DNA from: Burkholderiaceae bacterium 16
Lineage (GTDB): Bacteria; Pseudomonadota; Gammaproteobacteria; Burkholderiales; Burkholderiaceae
Assembly: GCA_000955785.1 (NCBI GenBank)
Contig: JYOD01000023.1
Coordinates: 1-64,000, forward strand
Direction of reading: 5' to 3'
Length of the DNA: 64,000 nt
The position numbers and the translations under genes were made by a program. A model generated the notes under the pieces. The model was not told where the DNA came from, did no database searches, and saw only the letters and a list, made by a program, of their open reading frames with translations. Below are positions 28,134-39,361 of this stretch, one piece after another. How positions within the stretch are numbered: position 1 is the stretch's first letter; each line of letters opens with the position of its first letter.

Positions 28134-29321
28134 ATGAACTGGGCCATCTCCCGCCGGGCGCAACAGCTGACCAGCTCGGCTATCCGCGAAATCCTGAAAG
28201 TCACCGAGCGTCCGGAAGTCATTTCCTTCGCTGGTGGCCTGCCCTCCCCGGCCACATTCCCGGTAGCGGCCATGGAACAGGCGGTGGCCCGGATCTTCGC
28301 CGACAATCCGCAAGCAGCGCTGCAATACGCCGCGACCGAAGGCTACATGCCGCTGCGCGAATTCGTTGCCAAGCGGCATAACGTGGACGTGGAGCGCGTG
28401 CTGATCACCACCGGCTCGCAACAGGCGCTGGACCTGATCGCCAAGGTGATGATCGATCCGGGCAGCCCGGTGCTGGTGGAAACGCCCAGCTACCTTGGCG
28501 CGCTGCAGGCCTTCTCGCTGTTCGAGCCTGAATTCGTCTCGGTGCCGGGCGACGACAAGAGCCTGCTGCCCGAAGCCCTCACGCCCGAGCTGACCGCCGG
28601 CGCGCGCTTCCTCTACGCCCTGCCCAACTTCCAGAATCCCACCGGACGGCGCATGCCGCTGGAACGCCGCCAGGCGCTGGTGGCGCGCGCGCGCGAGCTT
28701 GGGGTGCTGCTGGTCGAGGACGATCCCTACGGTGAACTGAGCTACCACGGCGACCAGTTGCCCAGCCTGCTGTCGATGAATCCCGACGGCGTGATCTACA
28801 TGGGCTCGTTCTCCAAGATCCTCGCACCCGGCCTGCGCCTGGGCTTCGTGATCGCCCCGCCCGACCTGCACTTCAAGCTGTGCCAGGCCAAGCAGGCATC
28901 GGACCTGCACACGCCCAGCTTCACCCAGCGCCTGGCTTACGAGGTGGTGCGCGACGGCCTGCTGGACACGCACATCCCGACCATCCGCACGCTCTACGCC
29001 GCGCAGTGCCAGGCCATGCTGGATTCGCTTGGGCGCCACATGCCCGAAGGCGTGACCTGGAACGCGCCGGAAGGCGGCATGTTCATCTGGATGGAGCTGC
29101 CCGAAGGGCTGGACAGCATGGAGATCCTGCAGGAAGCGGTCAAGCGCAACGTGGCCTATGTGCCGGGCGCGCCGTTCTACGCCAGCAACCCGCGCCGCAA
29201 CGCGCTGCGGCTGGCTTTCGTCACGGTGGCGCCGGAGCGCATCGAACAGGGCGTGGCCATCCTCGGCACGCTGTTCCGCGAAGCCATCGCCAAGCACGCG
29301 CCGCAGGCCAAGGCAGCCTGA
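28134..29321 (+). CDS. PLP-dependent aminotransferase (2-aminoadipate/LysN-like, fold type I)
   Basis: A 395-residue cytoplasmic aminotransferase of the same subfamily as the MocR enzyme domain but without the helix-turn-helix. Landmarks are ISFAGGLPSPATFP near residue 28, NPTGRRMPLERR, EDDPYGELSY and the PLP-lysine motif GSFSKILAPGLRLGF (near 225). Relatives transaminate 2-aminoadipate, branched-chain or aromatic amino acids. It is the seventh gene in the row downstream of the MocR promoter. RidA next to a PLP enzyme makes sense, because such enzymes leak reactive enamines. The exact substrate is unknown. Confidence 0.9.
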   Translation: MNWAISRRAQQLTSSAIREILKVTERPEVISFAGGLPSPATFPVAAMEQAVARIFADNPQAALQYAATEGYMPLREFVAKRHNVDVERVLITTGSQQALDLIAKVMIDPGSPVLVETPSYLGALQAFSLFEPEFVSVPGDDKSLLPEALTPELTAGARFLYALPNFQNPTGRRMPLERRQALVARARELGVLLVEDDPYGELSYHGDQLPSLLSMNPDGVIYMGSFSKILAPGLRLGFVIAPPDLHFKLCQAKQASDLHTPSFTQRLAYEVVRDGLLDTHIPTIRTLYAAQCQAMLDSLGRHMPEGVTWNAPEGGMFIWMELPEGLDSMEILQEAVKRNVAYVPGAPFYASNPRRNALRLAFVTVAPERIEQGVAILGTLFREAIAKHAPQAKAA

Positions 29322-29517
29322 GGCATCGCGCAGGCAAAGCCTGCGCGAACCGGGCCAGCCTGACGGCCGGCCCGGCTGCCGTGCCGATCCAACGCATACA
29401 TCTCCCGGCTGATTCCTCGGCGGCGGGCTTCATGGCAAGATAACAACATCACCCGTCAGCCCGGGCCCTGCGTCCCATAGCGCATGGAGCGGCCCAAGCC
29501 ATCAGGAGAAGATTGTC

Positions 29518-30162
29518 GTGCTGCGTATCTGGGGTCGGCTCTCATCGATCAATGTGCAGAAAGTTGTCTGGTGCGCGCGCGAGCTGCACCTGGACCACGA
29601 ACGCATCGACATCGGCGTCAGCGAGGGCGACCTCGATACCGAAGCCTATGTCCGGCTCAACCCCGACCGCAGCATTCCGGTGATCGAGGATTTCCGCGGC
29701 ACCGACGTCGGCGGCGAGCCTTTTGTGCTGTGGGAGTCCAACGCCATCGTGCGCTATCTTTGCGCGCATGACGGCGAGGACACCTTGTGGCCCGGCAACG
29801 TCAAGGCGCGCGCGCTGGCTGACCGCTGGATGGACTGGCAGACCAACGCCTTCAGTCCCGCCATGGTCGACGCGTTTCGCCAGCTGGTGCGGGTGCCAGC
29901 CGGACAGCGCGACCCCGACCTGATCGCCCGCTCCCTGGAACGCACCGAACCGCTGGCAGCCAGGCTCGACGAAGCCCTGGCCCAGCGCGAGTTCATCTGC
30001 GGCGACCGCTTCACCATGGCCGACATCCCGCTGGCCTGCGCCGCGCACCGCTGGCTGGGCCTGCCGGTGACGCACCAGCCCCGTGCGCATCTCGAGCGCT
30101 GGCTTGCCGCGATGCGCGCCCGGCCGGCCGCCATGGGGATCCTGGTGCTGCCGCTCACCTGA
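29518..30162 (+). CDS. glutathione S-transferase family protein
   Basis: A 214-residue cytosolic GST. The N-terminal thioredoxin-like domain has WGRLSSINVQKVVWCARELH with a Ser at the glutathione-activating position, and the SNAIVRYLC motif (glutathione gamma-glutamyl contact) near residue 79. The C-terminal all-helical domain includes CGDRFTMADIPLACAAHRW, the typical N-capping box. The start is GTG at 29518, after AGGAGAAGATTGTC. A 196-base gap separates it from the aminotransferase, so it may have its own promoter. No substrate can be named. Confidence 0.9.
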   Translation: MLRIWGRLSSINVQKVVWCARELHLDHERIDIGVSEGDLDTEAYVRLNPDRSIPVIEDFRGTDVGGEPFVLWESNAIVRYLCAHDGEDTLWPGNVKARALADRWMDWQTNAFSPAMVDAFRQLVRVPAGQRDPDLIARSLERTEPLAARLDEALAQREFICGDRFTMADIPLACAAHRWLGLPVTHQPRAHLERWLAAMRARPAAMGILVLPLT

Positions 30163-30214
30163 AACGCAGCCTGCCCATCCTCCCCGTCTCAACCGCCAAC
30201 GTACCTGCTAGCGG

Positions 30215-30868
30215 CTACTTGCTGTTGCGTCCGCCCGACACTGCCGCCAGCACGCCCAGACCGATCAATGCGCCGGCGGTCAGGTAGCGGCCTGCGGACT
30301 GCACGCCTCTTGCACGGGACAGATACGGCAACACGGCCGCCGCAGCCAGCACATAGCAGCAATCGGTGACGGAGGCGACCAGCACGAAGATGCCGCCAAG
30401 GGCAACGCTCTGTGGCAACGCCGAGATGGCCGGATCCATGAATTGCGGCAGGAAGGCTGCGAAGAACAAGGTGGTCTTGGGGTTGAACAAGGCCACGACG
30501 AAGCCATCGCGAAACACGCGCCGCAGGCCGGCGCCTCCGGCTTCCGGCCCTGCTTCGCCGGCGGCCGCCGGACGCGCACGCAGTGCGCGCAGCCCGAGAT
30601 ACACGAGGTAGGCAGCGCCTGCATATTTGATCACGGCAAAAGCCAGCGCCGACACCGCGAACAGCGCCGCCAGTCCCAGCGCGGCCGCCAGTACATTGAC
30701 CAGGTTGCCCAGCACTACCGCCACCACCGAAGCCAGCCCGGCAAGCCGGCCTTGCCCAAGGGTGCGCGCCACGATGTAGATCACGGCGGGCCCCGGCGTC
30801 ACCGCGAGCAACAGGCTGGATAACAGGAAAGCGGCCAGCATGGGACCGCCGGGAATGATGTGATGCAT
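30215..30868 (-). CDS. LysE family amino-acid exporter
   Basis: A 217-residue inner-membrane protein with six predicted helices. The LysE motif appears as LAVTPGPAVIYIVARTLGQG near residue 23. FNPKTTLFFAAFLPQF near 130 is another conserved block of the family. The start at 30868 is preceded by GGGGGAGTCTTGTC; a longer frame adds arginine-rich non-hydrophobic residues. It is divergent from the lactate permease gene and convergent with the GST gene. The exported amino acid is unknown. Confidence 0.88.
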   Translation of the reverse strand: MHHIIPGGPMLAAFLLSSLLLAVTPGPAVIYIVARTLGQGRLAGLASVVAVVLGNLVNVLAAALGLAALFAVSALAFAVIKYAGAAYLVYLGLRALRARPAAAGEAGPEAGGAGLRRVFRDGFVVALFNPKTTLFFAAFLPQFMDPAISALPQSVALGGIFVLVASVTDCCYVLAAAAVLPYLSRARGVQSAGRYLTAGALIGLGVLAAVSGGRNSK

Positions 30869-31220
30869 GACAAGACTCCCCCGCAAGGTTCGGACGCCGC
30901 CCTGGCATGCCGACCAGGGCGCGAAAAGACAACCAGTGCATTCTGCCACCACGGGCCTGGCCGGCATACATTTGCGTATCGAGTAGTTTGGAGTACTCTG
31001 CCGATGGGGCAGCGAGTGCGCCAGCCTGCCCCCAGGCAAACCCTGATCCCTGAATCAGGCTCATGACGATGGTGATTCAATTTAGGGCGGCGTGGCAGGA
31101 GCCCATCCTTAAAATCGCAAAGTTTGTCGGACGCGTGGCTGGCATGGCACGTCGGAAAAAGAGCCAAAACGGCAGGCGCAATCAGAAAAGAACCTGCCGC
31201 CCAACCCGAGGAGATTCATC
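30869..31220. promoter_or_regulatory. divergent promoter region lysE / L-lactate permease
   Basis: This 352-base gap separates two divergent genes and must hold both promoters. An AT-rich segment around 30975-30990 and another around 31070-31115 are the most promoter-like. I see no convincing inverted repeat, RNA gene or coding sequence. The only clear element is the ribosome binding site GAGGAG just before the permease start. Confidence 0.4.
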
Positions 31221-32897
<1,677 letters not shown>

Positions 32898-32923
32898 GCT
32901 GCCAAACCAGCGGCCATGAAAGA

Positions 32924-32949
32924 GGCCCCGCCCGTGCATGGGCGGGGCC
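32924..32949 (+). terminator. GC-rich hairpin after the lactate permease gene
   Basis: A perfect 10-bp stem GGCCCCGCCC / GGGCGGGGCC around GTGCAT. No U-run follows, so it could be a weak terminator or an mRNA-stabilising end. It separates the permease from the convergent toxin gene. Confidence 0.5.
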
Positions 32950-32990
32950 AGACTGAAGGCGAAACGGGAGCCGGGTGCCGGAAGCCGCGC

Positions 32991-33416
32991 TCAGCCCCCG
33001 AACCAGTTGGCCAGCCGCAAGCCCGCCAGCCCGGCAAAATCCCTGGTATTGCGCGTCACCAACGTCAGGCCGTGCGCCATCGCGACGGATGCGATCTGTC
33101 CGTCCACATAGGGCAGGCTCAGCCCAGCCCGCTCCCGCGAATTGCGTAGCTCGGCATGGATCCGTGCCGCGGCGCTGTCATAGGACAAGACCGGCAAGCT
33201 GCCCGCCACTTCCTGCACGAAACGGCCAACTGCGTCCTTGCGCTGGCCATCCGGCATACGCAGCCAGCCATAACGTAGTTCATGCCAAACCGGCGCCGGA
33301 ATGGCCAGTTCGCCATCGAATCGAGCCAGATTCGCCATTACCCCTGCATCCGGCCTTGGCCGCATTGCCTCCGAGACAATGTTGGTGTCCAGCAGCCAAC
33401 TCACAGCGCTCACCAT
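32991..33416 (-). CDS. vapC: PIN-domain toxin (VapC family)
   Basis: A 141-residue predicted ribonuclease toxin of a type II toxin-antitoxin pair. PIN landmarks are WLLDTNIVSEAMRP with Asp10 at the start, YVDGQIASVAMAHG with an Asp near residue 106, and the closing VTRNTRDFAGL with the last acidic residue. VapC toxins cut tRNA or rRNA. The start at 33416 lies 7 bases inside the end of the antitoxin gene, the usual coupling, with antitoxin first. It is a stable chromosomal module rather than part of a mobile element as far as can be seen. Confidence 0.92.
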   Translation of the reverse strand: MVSAVSWLLDTNIVSEAMRPRPDAGVMANLARFDGELAIPAPVWHELRYGWLRMPDGQRKDAVGRFVQEVAGSLPVLSYDSAAARIHAELRNSRERAGLSLPYVDGQIASVAMAHGLTLVTRNTRDFAGLAGLRLANWFGG

Positions 33417-33682
33417 GTGAAATCACGCCCGTCGCCGGGTTGACGCAGATGCTCGAATGGGTCGGCTTCATCTTCCGGTTGCACGTGCTCGCTGCGCCAT
33501 TCGGTCAAACGCCCAAAGAAGCCAGACGAGGAACCGACAAGCTGCCGGTATTGCGACCAGGACATCAAAACAGCAGCCGGCTGACCGCGCCGGGAGATCA
33601 GGAGCGGTTCCTGCCCTCTTTCCGCGTCCCGAAGCGCATCAGCCAGATGCGCTCTTGCCTCCGAGAATGGAATGGTTTGCAT
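33410..33682 (-). CDS. Phd/YefM family antitoxin
   Basis: A 90-residue antitoxin that binds and neutralises the PIN toxin and represses the operon. The N-terminal DNA-binding part MQTIPFSEARAHLADAL and the LLISRRGQPAAVLMSWSQYR core are typical of the Phd/YefM fold. The C-terminus (residues about 60-90) is acidic and would wrap the toxin. The start at 33682 is preceded by AAGGGGC. A perfect palindrome at 33704-33722 in front of it is the likely operator. Confidence 0.9.
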   Translation of the reverse strand: MQTIPFSEARAHLADALRDAERGQEPLLISRRGQPAAVLMSWSQYRQLVGSSSGFFGRLTEWRSEHVQPEDEADPFEHLRQPGDGRDFTW

Positions 33683-33703
33683 AGCGTTGCCCCTTACTTG
33701 AAA

Positions 33704-33722
33704 TGTACAATTCAATTGTACA
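33704..33722. promoter_or_regulatory. palindromic operator of the toxin-antitoxin operon
   Basis: TGTACAATTCAATTGTACA is a perfect inverted repeat with 9-bp arms around one base, centred 31 bases before the antitoxin start. GTAC-type palindromes are bound by Phd/YefM antitoxins for autorepression. Confidence 0.8.
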
Positions 33723-33815
33723 AGAGCGAGCCACCGAGCGTCGGCTTACGGCTCGAATCGGCAACTGGTCACTCTTGAGCGCTGGCCGCCGCACGCCAGC
33801 CGTTGAAACTCGAAG

Positions 33816-33844
33816 AAAAAAACCCGCCACTGCCGGCGGGTTTT
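33816..33844 (-). terminator. intrinsic terminator of the hut operon
   Basis: The stem AACCCGCC / GGCGGGTT (33821-33828, 33835-33842) is flanked by an A-run on the left and TTTT on the right, so it can work in both directions. It lies 30 bases beyond the hutG stop. Confidence 0.85.
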
Positions 33845-33874
33845 CTCTAGCTGCGCGCGCCGTGTTTGCGACGC

Positions 33875-34822
33875 TCAGGCCATCAGCCGGTAGGCCAGCC
33901 GCGCCGCTGCACGCGCCCCGCAGCCATCGCGATCGTAGAGCGGATTGAACTCCGCCAGGTCCGCCACGCGCAGCTTGCCGCTGGCGCGCACCAGCATGAC
34001 GATCGCTTCCACCACCGGCAGCGGCACGCCATAGGCTGCCGGCGCCGAAACCGCCGGCATCACCGCCGCCGGCAGCACGTCCAGGTCGATGGTGAGGTAG
34101 ACATGGTCGACCTCATCCATCAAGGCCTGCAGTTCGGCAAGCCGCACGTCGAGGTGCCGTTCCTGCATCTGCACATCCTCGACATAGTGCACGCCAAGCC
34201 CATCCGCATGCGCGAACAGCGCGGCGGTATTGCCGAGGCGGCTGACGCCCAGGCACGCGTATTCGAAACGCTGGCCACGCTCCCGGCACGCCTGCGCGAT
34301 CTGGTCGAACGGCGTGCCCGAACTGCCGGGGCGGCCGGTGCGCAAATCAAAGTGCGCATCGAGATTGATCACCAGCACGCGGCCCCGGTCGCCGCGCGCA
34401 TCGAGATGCGCGCGCAGGCCCTGCCAGGTGCCCCAGGCAATCTCGTGGCCGCCGCCCAGCACCAGCGGGAATGCGCCCTGCCCCAACTCCGCGGCGACCG
34501 CTTGCGCCAACGCCTGCTGCGCCGCTTCGAGATCGCCATCGTTGCAGGCCACGTCGCCGGCATCGTGGAAGGCTGCCAGGCCATGCGCCGGGACGCCCGC
34601 CAGCGCGCGGCGGATTTCGCGCGGGCCGCCGGCGGCGCCGGGACGGCCCTGGTTGCGCAGCACGCCGGCATCGCAGCAAAAACCCAGCAGCGCCGGCGCG
34701 CCGGGTTTGCGCGCGGAACCCTCGGTGCGCACGACATTGAACAGGCGGCGGGTATCGCCAGTCTCGTTGCTATCGGTGCGGCCGCGCCAGACGGTGCCGG
34801 CCGCAGGATCCAGTTCGCTCAT
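33875..34822 (-). CDS. hutG: formimidoylglutamase
   Basis: Converts N-formimidoyl-L-glutamate to glutamate and formamide, the last step of histidine breakdown. The 315-residue arginase-family (ureohydrolase) protein carries the binuclear manganese ligands in [20 protein letters not shown] and [18 protein letters not shown]. This is the HutG type that acts directly on formimidoylglutamate. The start at 34822 overlaps the stop of the upstream MFS gene (ATGA). It is the last gene of the hut operon. Confidence 0.93.
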   Translation of the reverse strand: MSELDPAAGTVWRGRTDSNETGDTRRLFNVVRTEGSARKPGAPALLGFCCDAGVLRNQGRPGAAGGPREIRRALAGVPAHGLAAFHDAGDVACNDGDLEAAQQALAQAVAAELGQGAFPLVLGGGHEIAWGTWQGLRAHLDARGDRGRVLVINLDAHFDLRTGRPGSSGTPFDQIAQACRERGQRFEYACLGVSRLGNTAALFAHADGLGVHYVEDVQMQERHLDVRLAELQALMDEVDHVYLTIDLDVLPAAVMPAVSAPAAYGVPLPVVEAIVMLVRASGKLRVADLAEFNPLYDRDGCGARAAARLAYRLMA

Positions 34823-36126
34823 GACAGGCGGCGGCCCAGGGTTTCCGGCACCATCGCCAGGCCGATCAGCGAGACCAGGCCGCAGCCAATCACGTAAAAC
34901 GCAGGCGCATTGGGATTGGCGGTGAGATGGATCAGCTCGGTCGAGAAGAATTGCGCGAAGCCACCGAAGATGGCGATCGCCACGCAGTAAGCAATCGACA
35001 GGCCCGTAGCGCGCAGGCGCTGCGGCAGCACCTCGCTGACCAGCACCATCGAGGCCGGCGAGGTCATCGACATCGGCACCGAGAGGCAGCCCACCACCAG
35101 CAGCAGACGCGTCAGGCTGGGCTCGGCGTTGATCAGCACAAAGGCGGGATAGATCATCAGCAGCAATGCCACGCGCGACCACAGCACCACCGGACGGCGG
35201 CCCAGGTGGTCGCTCAGCCAGCCCGCGAACGGCGACAACACCACTTGCACGGCGGCAGCCACGCAGGCAGCCCAGATGCCCAGCGACAGCGGCATGTGCA
35301 GCTGGCTGACGGCGTAGTTGCTCAGGTAATACACGACGATGTAGGTCGACGATGCCACGCCGATCATCAGCAGGATGCTGGCCACCAGCGCACGGCCGTG
35401 TTCACGCAGCAACTGCAGGGTAGTGCCGCGCTCCGACTCGCCAGCGGCCGGCGCGGTTTCTTCCAGGCGGCGGCGAATCACCAGGCCCACCGGAATCACC
35501 AGGATGCCGATCACGAATGCCAAGCGCCAGCCCCACGCTTCCAGTGCTTGCTGCTCCAGCACATTGCTGAGCAGCAGGCCGACCAGCGCCCCGAACAGCG
35601 CCGCCAGGCCCTGGCTGAACGGTTGCCAGCTGGTATAGAAGCCACGCGAGCGGTTGTCGGCATATTCCAGCAGCAGGGCCGTGGAAGCGCCCATCTCGCC
35701 GCCGATGGCAAAGCCCTGCACCAGCCGCGCGAGCAGGATCATGATCGGCGCGAGCATGCCGATCTGGGCATAGGTCGGGGTCACCACGAAAATCACCGAG
35801 CTCAGGCCCATCAGCCAGAGCGTCAGCGCCACTGCCGGCTTGCGGCCGACGCGGTCGGCGTACATGCCGATCAGCAGGCCGCCCAGCGGGCGCATCAGGA
35901 AGCCAACGCCGAAGGTGGCAAACGACAGCAGCAACTGCCCGGTGGGGTCGGAAACAGGGAAATACAGGCGGCCGATCAGCGTGGCGAAGAAGCTGTAGAC
36001 CACGAAGTCGTAGAACTCCAGGCCATTGCCGATGGTGATGGCGGCGATGGCCTTGATCTTGGACAGCGGCTGGGCCGTGGCGGCATGCCGGGCCGCTATG
36101 CCGGGGATGGTGTTGTCAATGGACAT
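34819..36126 (-). CDS. MFS transporter, metabolite:H+ symporter type
   Basis: A 435-residue 12-helix inner-membrane transporter of the MHS branch. The opening [20 protein letters not shown] and the loop motifs [14 protein letters not shown] and [15 protein letters not shown] are typical of this branch (ProP, KgtP, citrate symporters). Its place between the hut amino acid permease and hutG suggests uptake of histidine, urocanate or a related intermediate; that role is inference from context. The start at 36126 is the ATG after CGGAGTTACCTC, which lies 193 bases beyond the permease stop. Confidence 0.88.
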   Translation of the reverse strand: MSIDNTIPGIAARHAATAQPLSKIKAIAAITIGNGLEFYDFVVYSFFATLIGRLYFPVSDPTGQLLLSFATFGVGFLMRPLGGLLIGMYADRVGRKPAVALTLWLMGLSSVIFVVTPTYAQIGMLAPIMILLARLVQGFAIGGEMGASTALLLEYADNRSRGFYTSWQPFSQGLAALFGALVGLLLSNVLEQQALEAWGWRLAFVIGILVIPVGLVIRRRLEETAPAAGESERGTTLQLLREHGRALVASILLMIGVASSTYIVVYYLSNYAVSQLHMPLSLGIWAACVAAAVQVVLSPFAGWLSDHLGRRPVVLWSRVALLLMIYPAFVLINAEPSLTRLLLVVGCLSVPMSMTSPASMVLVSEVLPQRLRATGLSIAYCVAIAIFGGFAQFFSTELIHLTANPNAPAFYVIGCGLVSLIGLAMVPETLGRRLS

Positions 36127-36155
36127 GAGGTAACTCCGAAGCAAGAAAATCCTGG

Positions 36156-36273
36156 CCGCCCGCATGCGGGCGGTGGGCACAACCCAGCGGGGCGGCACGA
36201 TTCGCGCCGCAGCGGTAGCGCGCGGGGCTGGCGTGCGCTGCCGTTCGCCCTGGCATCCGGCTGGACGGATGCC
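36156..36273. other. two palindromes in the permease-MFS gap of the hut operon
   Basis: The 193-base gap between the two transporter genes holds a perfect 18-base palindrome CCGCCCGCATGCGGGCGG at 36156-36173 and an 8-bp hairpin GGCATCCG / CGGATGCC at 36252-36273. Neither is followed by a U-run on the minus strand. They could protect or process the polycistronic message. No gene is present. Confidence 0.5.
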
Positions 36274-36319
36274 GGGCAACGCTGACCCTGCCGAGGCCTG
36301 GTCAGCGCATGTGCATGTA

Positions 36320-37720
36320 TCAGTCCGCTGCCAGGGAGGGCGCAGATACGCCCGCCCCGCCGCGCGGCCGTCCCCAGCACCACCATGCCACCACCAGCAG
36401 CAGCAGCCACACCGCGCCCACCAGCAGCGCGACGCGGGTCTGCGGGAACCAGCCAAGCACGCCGAAGATGAACAGCATGAAGGCAATGGCTGCGAGCGGC
36501 GCCATCGGCCAGAACGGCACGGGGAATTTCAGCGCCGCCACTTCGGTGCGGCTCATGCGCCTGCGCAAGGCGACCTGCGACAGCAAGATCATCAGCCACA
36601 CCCAGACAGTGGCAAAGGTGGCGATGGATGCGATCAACGTGAATACGTCCTCGGGCATCACGTAGTTGAGCACCACGCCGGCCAGCAGGGCGAAAGCCAT
36701 CACCACCACCGTCATCCAGGGCACGCCCTTGCGCGAGACGCTCGCGAAAATGCGCGGCGCCTGCCGTTGCACCGCCATGCCGTACAGCATGCGGCCGGCG
36801 CCGAAGATGTCGCTGTTGATGGCGGATACCGCCGCGGAGATCACCACGACATTCAGCAGCGCGGCGGCCGAGCCAATGCCCAGCCGGCTGAAGATCTGCA
36901 CAAAGGGGCTACCCTCGCTGCCGATGCGATGCCATGGATAGAGAGACATCAGCACCGCCAGCGTCAGCACATAGAACAGCAGGATGCGCAGGGGTACCGC
37001 GTTGATGGCACGCGGAATCACGCGCTCCGGATCGCGCGCCTCGCCGGCCGTGATCCCGATGATCTCGATGCCGCCAAAGGCGAACATCACCACGGCGAGC
37101 GAGGCGATGACGCCGCCGATGCCGTTGGGCATGAAGCCCCCGTGCGCCCAGAGGTTGTGAATGCCGGTGGCGACCCCGCCATCGGCCATGCCCAGGCCGA
37201 ACAGCATGATGGCAACGCCGCCGCAGATCATCGCGGCGATGGCGCCGACCTTGAGCAACGACAGCCAGAACTCCAGTTCGCCGAACACCTTGACGCTGAG
37301 CAGGTTGAGCCCGCCGATCAGGAACACGATGCCCAGCACCCAGATCCAGCGCGGCACGTCCGGGAACCAGAAGCCCATGTAGATGCCGAAGGCAGTCACG
37401 TCAGCCAGGCAAACGATGATCATCTCGAAAGCGTAGGTCCAGCCAAGCAGGAAGCCCGCCAGCGGTCCCAGTCCAGTGCTGGCGTACTGCCCGAACGAAC
37501 CCGACACCGGGTTGCGCACGGCCATCTCCCCCAGCGCGCGCATCACCATGTAGACCGCTGCACCACCGATCAGGTAGGCCAGCAGCACCGCCGGTCCCGC
37601 GGCCTGGATGGCCGAGGCCGAGCCGTAGAAGAGTCCTGTGCCGATGGCCGACCCGAGCGCCATGAAGCGGATATGACGGGCGCTGAGGCTACGCTGCAGG
37701 CCTTGCGACTGCTCTTGCAT
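36320..37720 (-). CDS. hutT: amino acid permease (APC superfamily), probable histidine transporter
   Basis: A 466-residue inner-membrane permease with 12 predicted helices. The conserved N-terminal motif [36 protein letters not shown] and the cytoplasmic [21 protein letters not shown] order place it in the amino-acid transporter family containing ProY, LysP and HutT. The location after hutH makes histidine the most likely substrate. The gene symbol is assigned by context; ProY-like specificity cannot be excluded. Confidence 0.85.
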   Translation of the reverse strand: MQEQSQGLQRSLSARHIRFMALGSAIGTGLFYGSASAIQAAGPAVLLAYLIGGAAVYMVMRALGEMAVRNPVSGSFGQYASTGLGPLAGFLLGWTYAFEMIIVCLADVTAFGIYMGFWFPDVPRWIWVLGIVFLIGGLNLLSVKVFGELEFWLSLLKVGAIAAMICGGVAIMLFGLGMADGGVATGIHNLWAHGGFMPNGIGGVIASLAVVMFAFGGIEIIGITAGEARDPERVIPRAINAVPLRILLFYVLTLAVLMSLYPWHRIGSEGSPFVQIFSRLGIGSAAALLNVVVISAAVSAINSDIFGAGRMLYGMAVQRQAPRIFASVSRKGVPWMTVVVMAFALLAGVVLNYVMPEDVFTLIASIATFATVWVWLMILLSQVALRRRMSRTEVAALKFPVPFWPMAPLAAIAFMLFIFGVLGWFPQTRVALLVGAVWLLLLVVAWWCWGRPRGGAGVSAPSLAAD

Positions 37721-37826
37721 CTATTTGTCTCCGAATCGTTGTTCTGTCGCGCCCGGGTGCCGGCGGCGGCCTGCCATGCAACCCTCTGCGTGGCCGTTGC
37801 GCCGTCCCGGGCGTCATGCCCCTGGC

Positions 37827-39359
37827 TCAGAGGCTGGGCAGCAGCCGCGCCGGCAGCAGTGCGTTCAGGATGCCGCCTGCCAGCAGCTTGCTCGCGGCCT
37901 CGATATCCGGCGCAAAGAAGCGGTCCTTCTCGTAGTAGGCCACCTCGGCGCGCAGCAGGCTGCGCGCCTGCTCCAGCTTGGGCGAACTCTTCAGGCCTTC
38001 GCGGAAGTCCAGGCCCTGGCAGGCGCCCAGCCACTCCACGGCAAGGATGCCGCGCACGTTCTCGGCCATGGCCCACAGGCGCTTGCCGGCATTCGGCGCC
38101 ATCGACACGTGGTCCTCCTGGTTGGCCGAGGTAGGCAGGCTGTCGACGCTGTGCGGATGGGCCAGCGCCTTGTTGTCGCTGGCCAGTGCCGCAGCGGTGA
38201 CCTGGGCAATCATGAAGCCCGAGTTGACGCCCCCGTTGGCCACCAGGAAAGGCGGCAGCTGCGACATGTGCCGGTCCATCATCAGCGAAATGCGGCGCTC
38301 CGACAGCGAGCCGATCTCGGCGATGGCCAGTGCCAGGTTGTCGGCAGCCATCGCCACCGGTTCGGCGTGGAAATTGCCGCCCGAGATCACGTCGCCTTCG
38401 GCGGCAAACACCAAGGGGTTGTCCGAGACCGCGTTGGCCTCCACTTCCAGGACCTCGGCGGCCTGCCGCAATTGCGTCAGGCAAGCGCCCATCACCTGCG
38501 GCTGGCAACGCAACGAGTAGGGGTCCTGCACCTTGTCGCACTGCGCATGCGAACGCGCCAGCTCGCTGGTATCGGTCAGCAGATCGCGATAGGTGGCGGC
38601 CGCATCGATCTGGCCGCGCTGGCCGCGCACCGCATGAATGCGCGCGTCGAAGGGAGCGCGCGAGCCGAGCATGGCCTCTACGCTGAGACTGCCGCATACC
38701 GTGGCGGCGGCAAACAGATCCTCGGCCTCGAACAGGCCGCGCAGCGCGTAGGCGGTCGATACCTGGGTGCCGTTGAGCAGGGCCAGGCCCTCCTTGGCGG
38801 CAAGGGTCAGCGGCTCGAGGCCGGCGCGGGCCAGGGCCTGGCGCGCGGGCAGCCATTCGCCCTGGTAGCGGGCGCGGCTTTCGCCCAGCAGCACCAGGGA
38901 CATATGCGCCAGCGGCGCCAGGTCGCCGGAGGCGCCCACCGAGCCCTTGAGCGGGATATGCGGATAGACTTCGGCATTGACCAGGGCGATCAGCGCATCG
39001 ATCACCTTGCGGCGGATGCCGGAGAAGCCGCGCGCCAGGCTATTGATCTTGAGCAGCATGATCAGACGCACCATGGCGTCGTCGAGCGGTTCGCCCACGC
39101 CGGCGGCGTGCGACAGCACCAGCGAGCGTTGCAGGTTCTCCAGGTCTTCGCGGGCGATGCGCGTCTGCGCCAGCAAGCCGAAGCCGGTATTGATGCCGTA
39201 GGCGGTCCGGCCTTCGGCAACGATGTTCTCGACACAGGCCACGCTGGCGGCGATAGCCTCGGCGGCCTCGCTGTCCAGGCTCACGCGCAGCGGCTGCAGA
39301 TAGGCCTGGCGCAGCTGCGCCAGGGTCAGTTGACCAGGTTTCAGGTTCAGCGCGTTCAC
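37827..39359 (-). CDS. hutH: histidine ammonia-lyase
   Basis: Deaminates histidine to urocanate, the first step of the pathway, in the cytoplasm. The 510-residue protein has the cofactor-forming Ala-Ser-Gly at residues 143-145 in [12 protein letters not shown], which cyclises to the MIO group, plus YGINTGFG near residue 54 and the [14 protein letters not shown] block. The start is GTG at 39359, two bases after the hutU stop, so the two are translationally linked. The 106-base gap to the permease gene contains no obvious terminator. Confidence 0.97.
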   Translation of the reverse strand: MNALNLKPGQLTLAQLRQAYLQPLRVSLDSEAAEAIAASVACVENIVAEGRTAYGINTGFGLLAQTRIAREDLENLQRSLVLSHAAGVGEPLDDAMVRLIMLLKINSLARGFSGIRRKVIDALIALVNAEVYPHIPLKGSVGASGDLAPLAHMSLVLLGESRARYQGEWLPARQALARAGLEPLTLAAKEGLALLNGTQVSTAYALRGLFEAEDLFAAATVCGSLSVEAMLGSRAPFDARIHAVRGQRGQIDAAATYRDLLTDTSELARSHAQCDKVQDPYSLRCQPQVMGACLTQLRQAAEVLEVEANAVSDNPLVFAAEGDVISGGNFHAEPVAMAADNLALAIAEIGSLSERRISLMMDRHMSQLPPFLVANGGVNSGFMIAQVTAAALASDNKALAHPHSVDSLPTSANQEDHVSMAPNAGKRLWAMAENVRGILAVEWLGACQGLDFREGLKSSPKLEQARSLLRAEVAYYEKDRFFAPDIEAASKLLAGGILNALLPARLLPSL

Positions 39360-39361
39360 GT

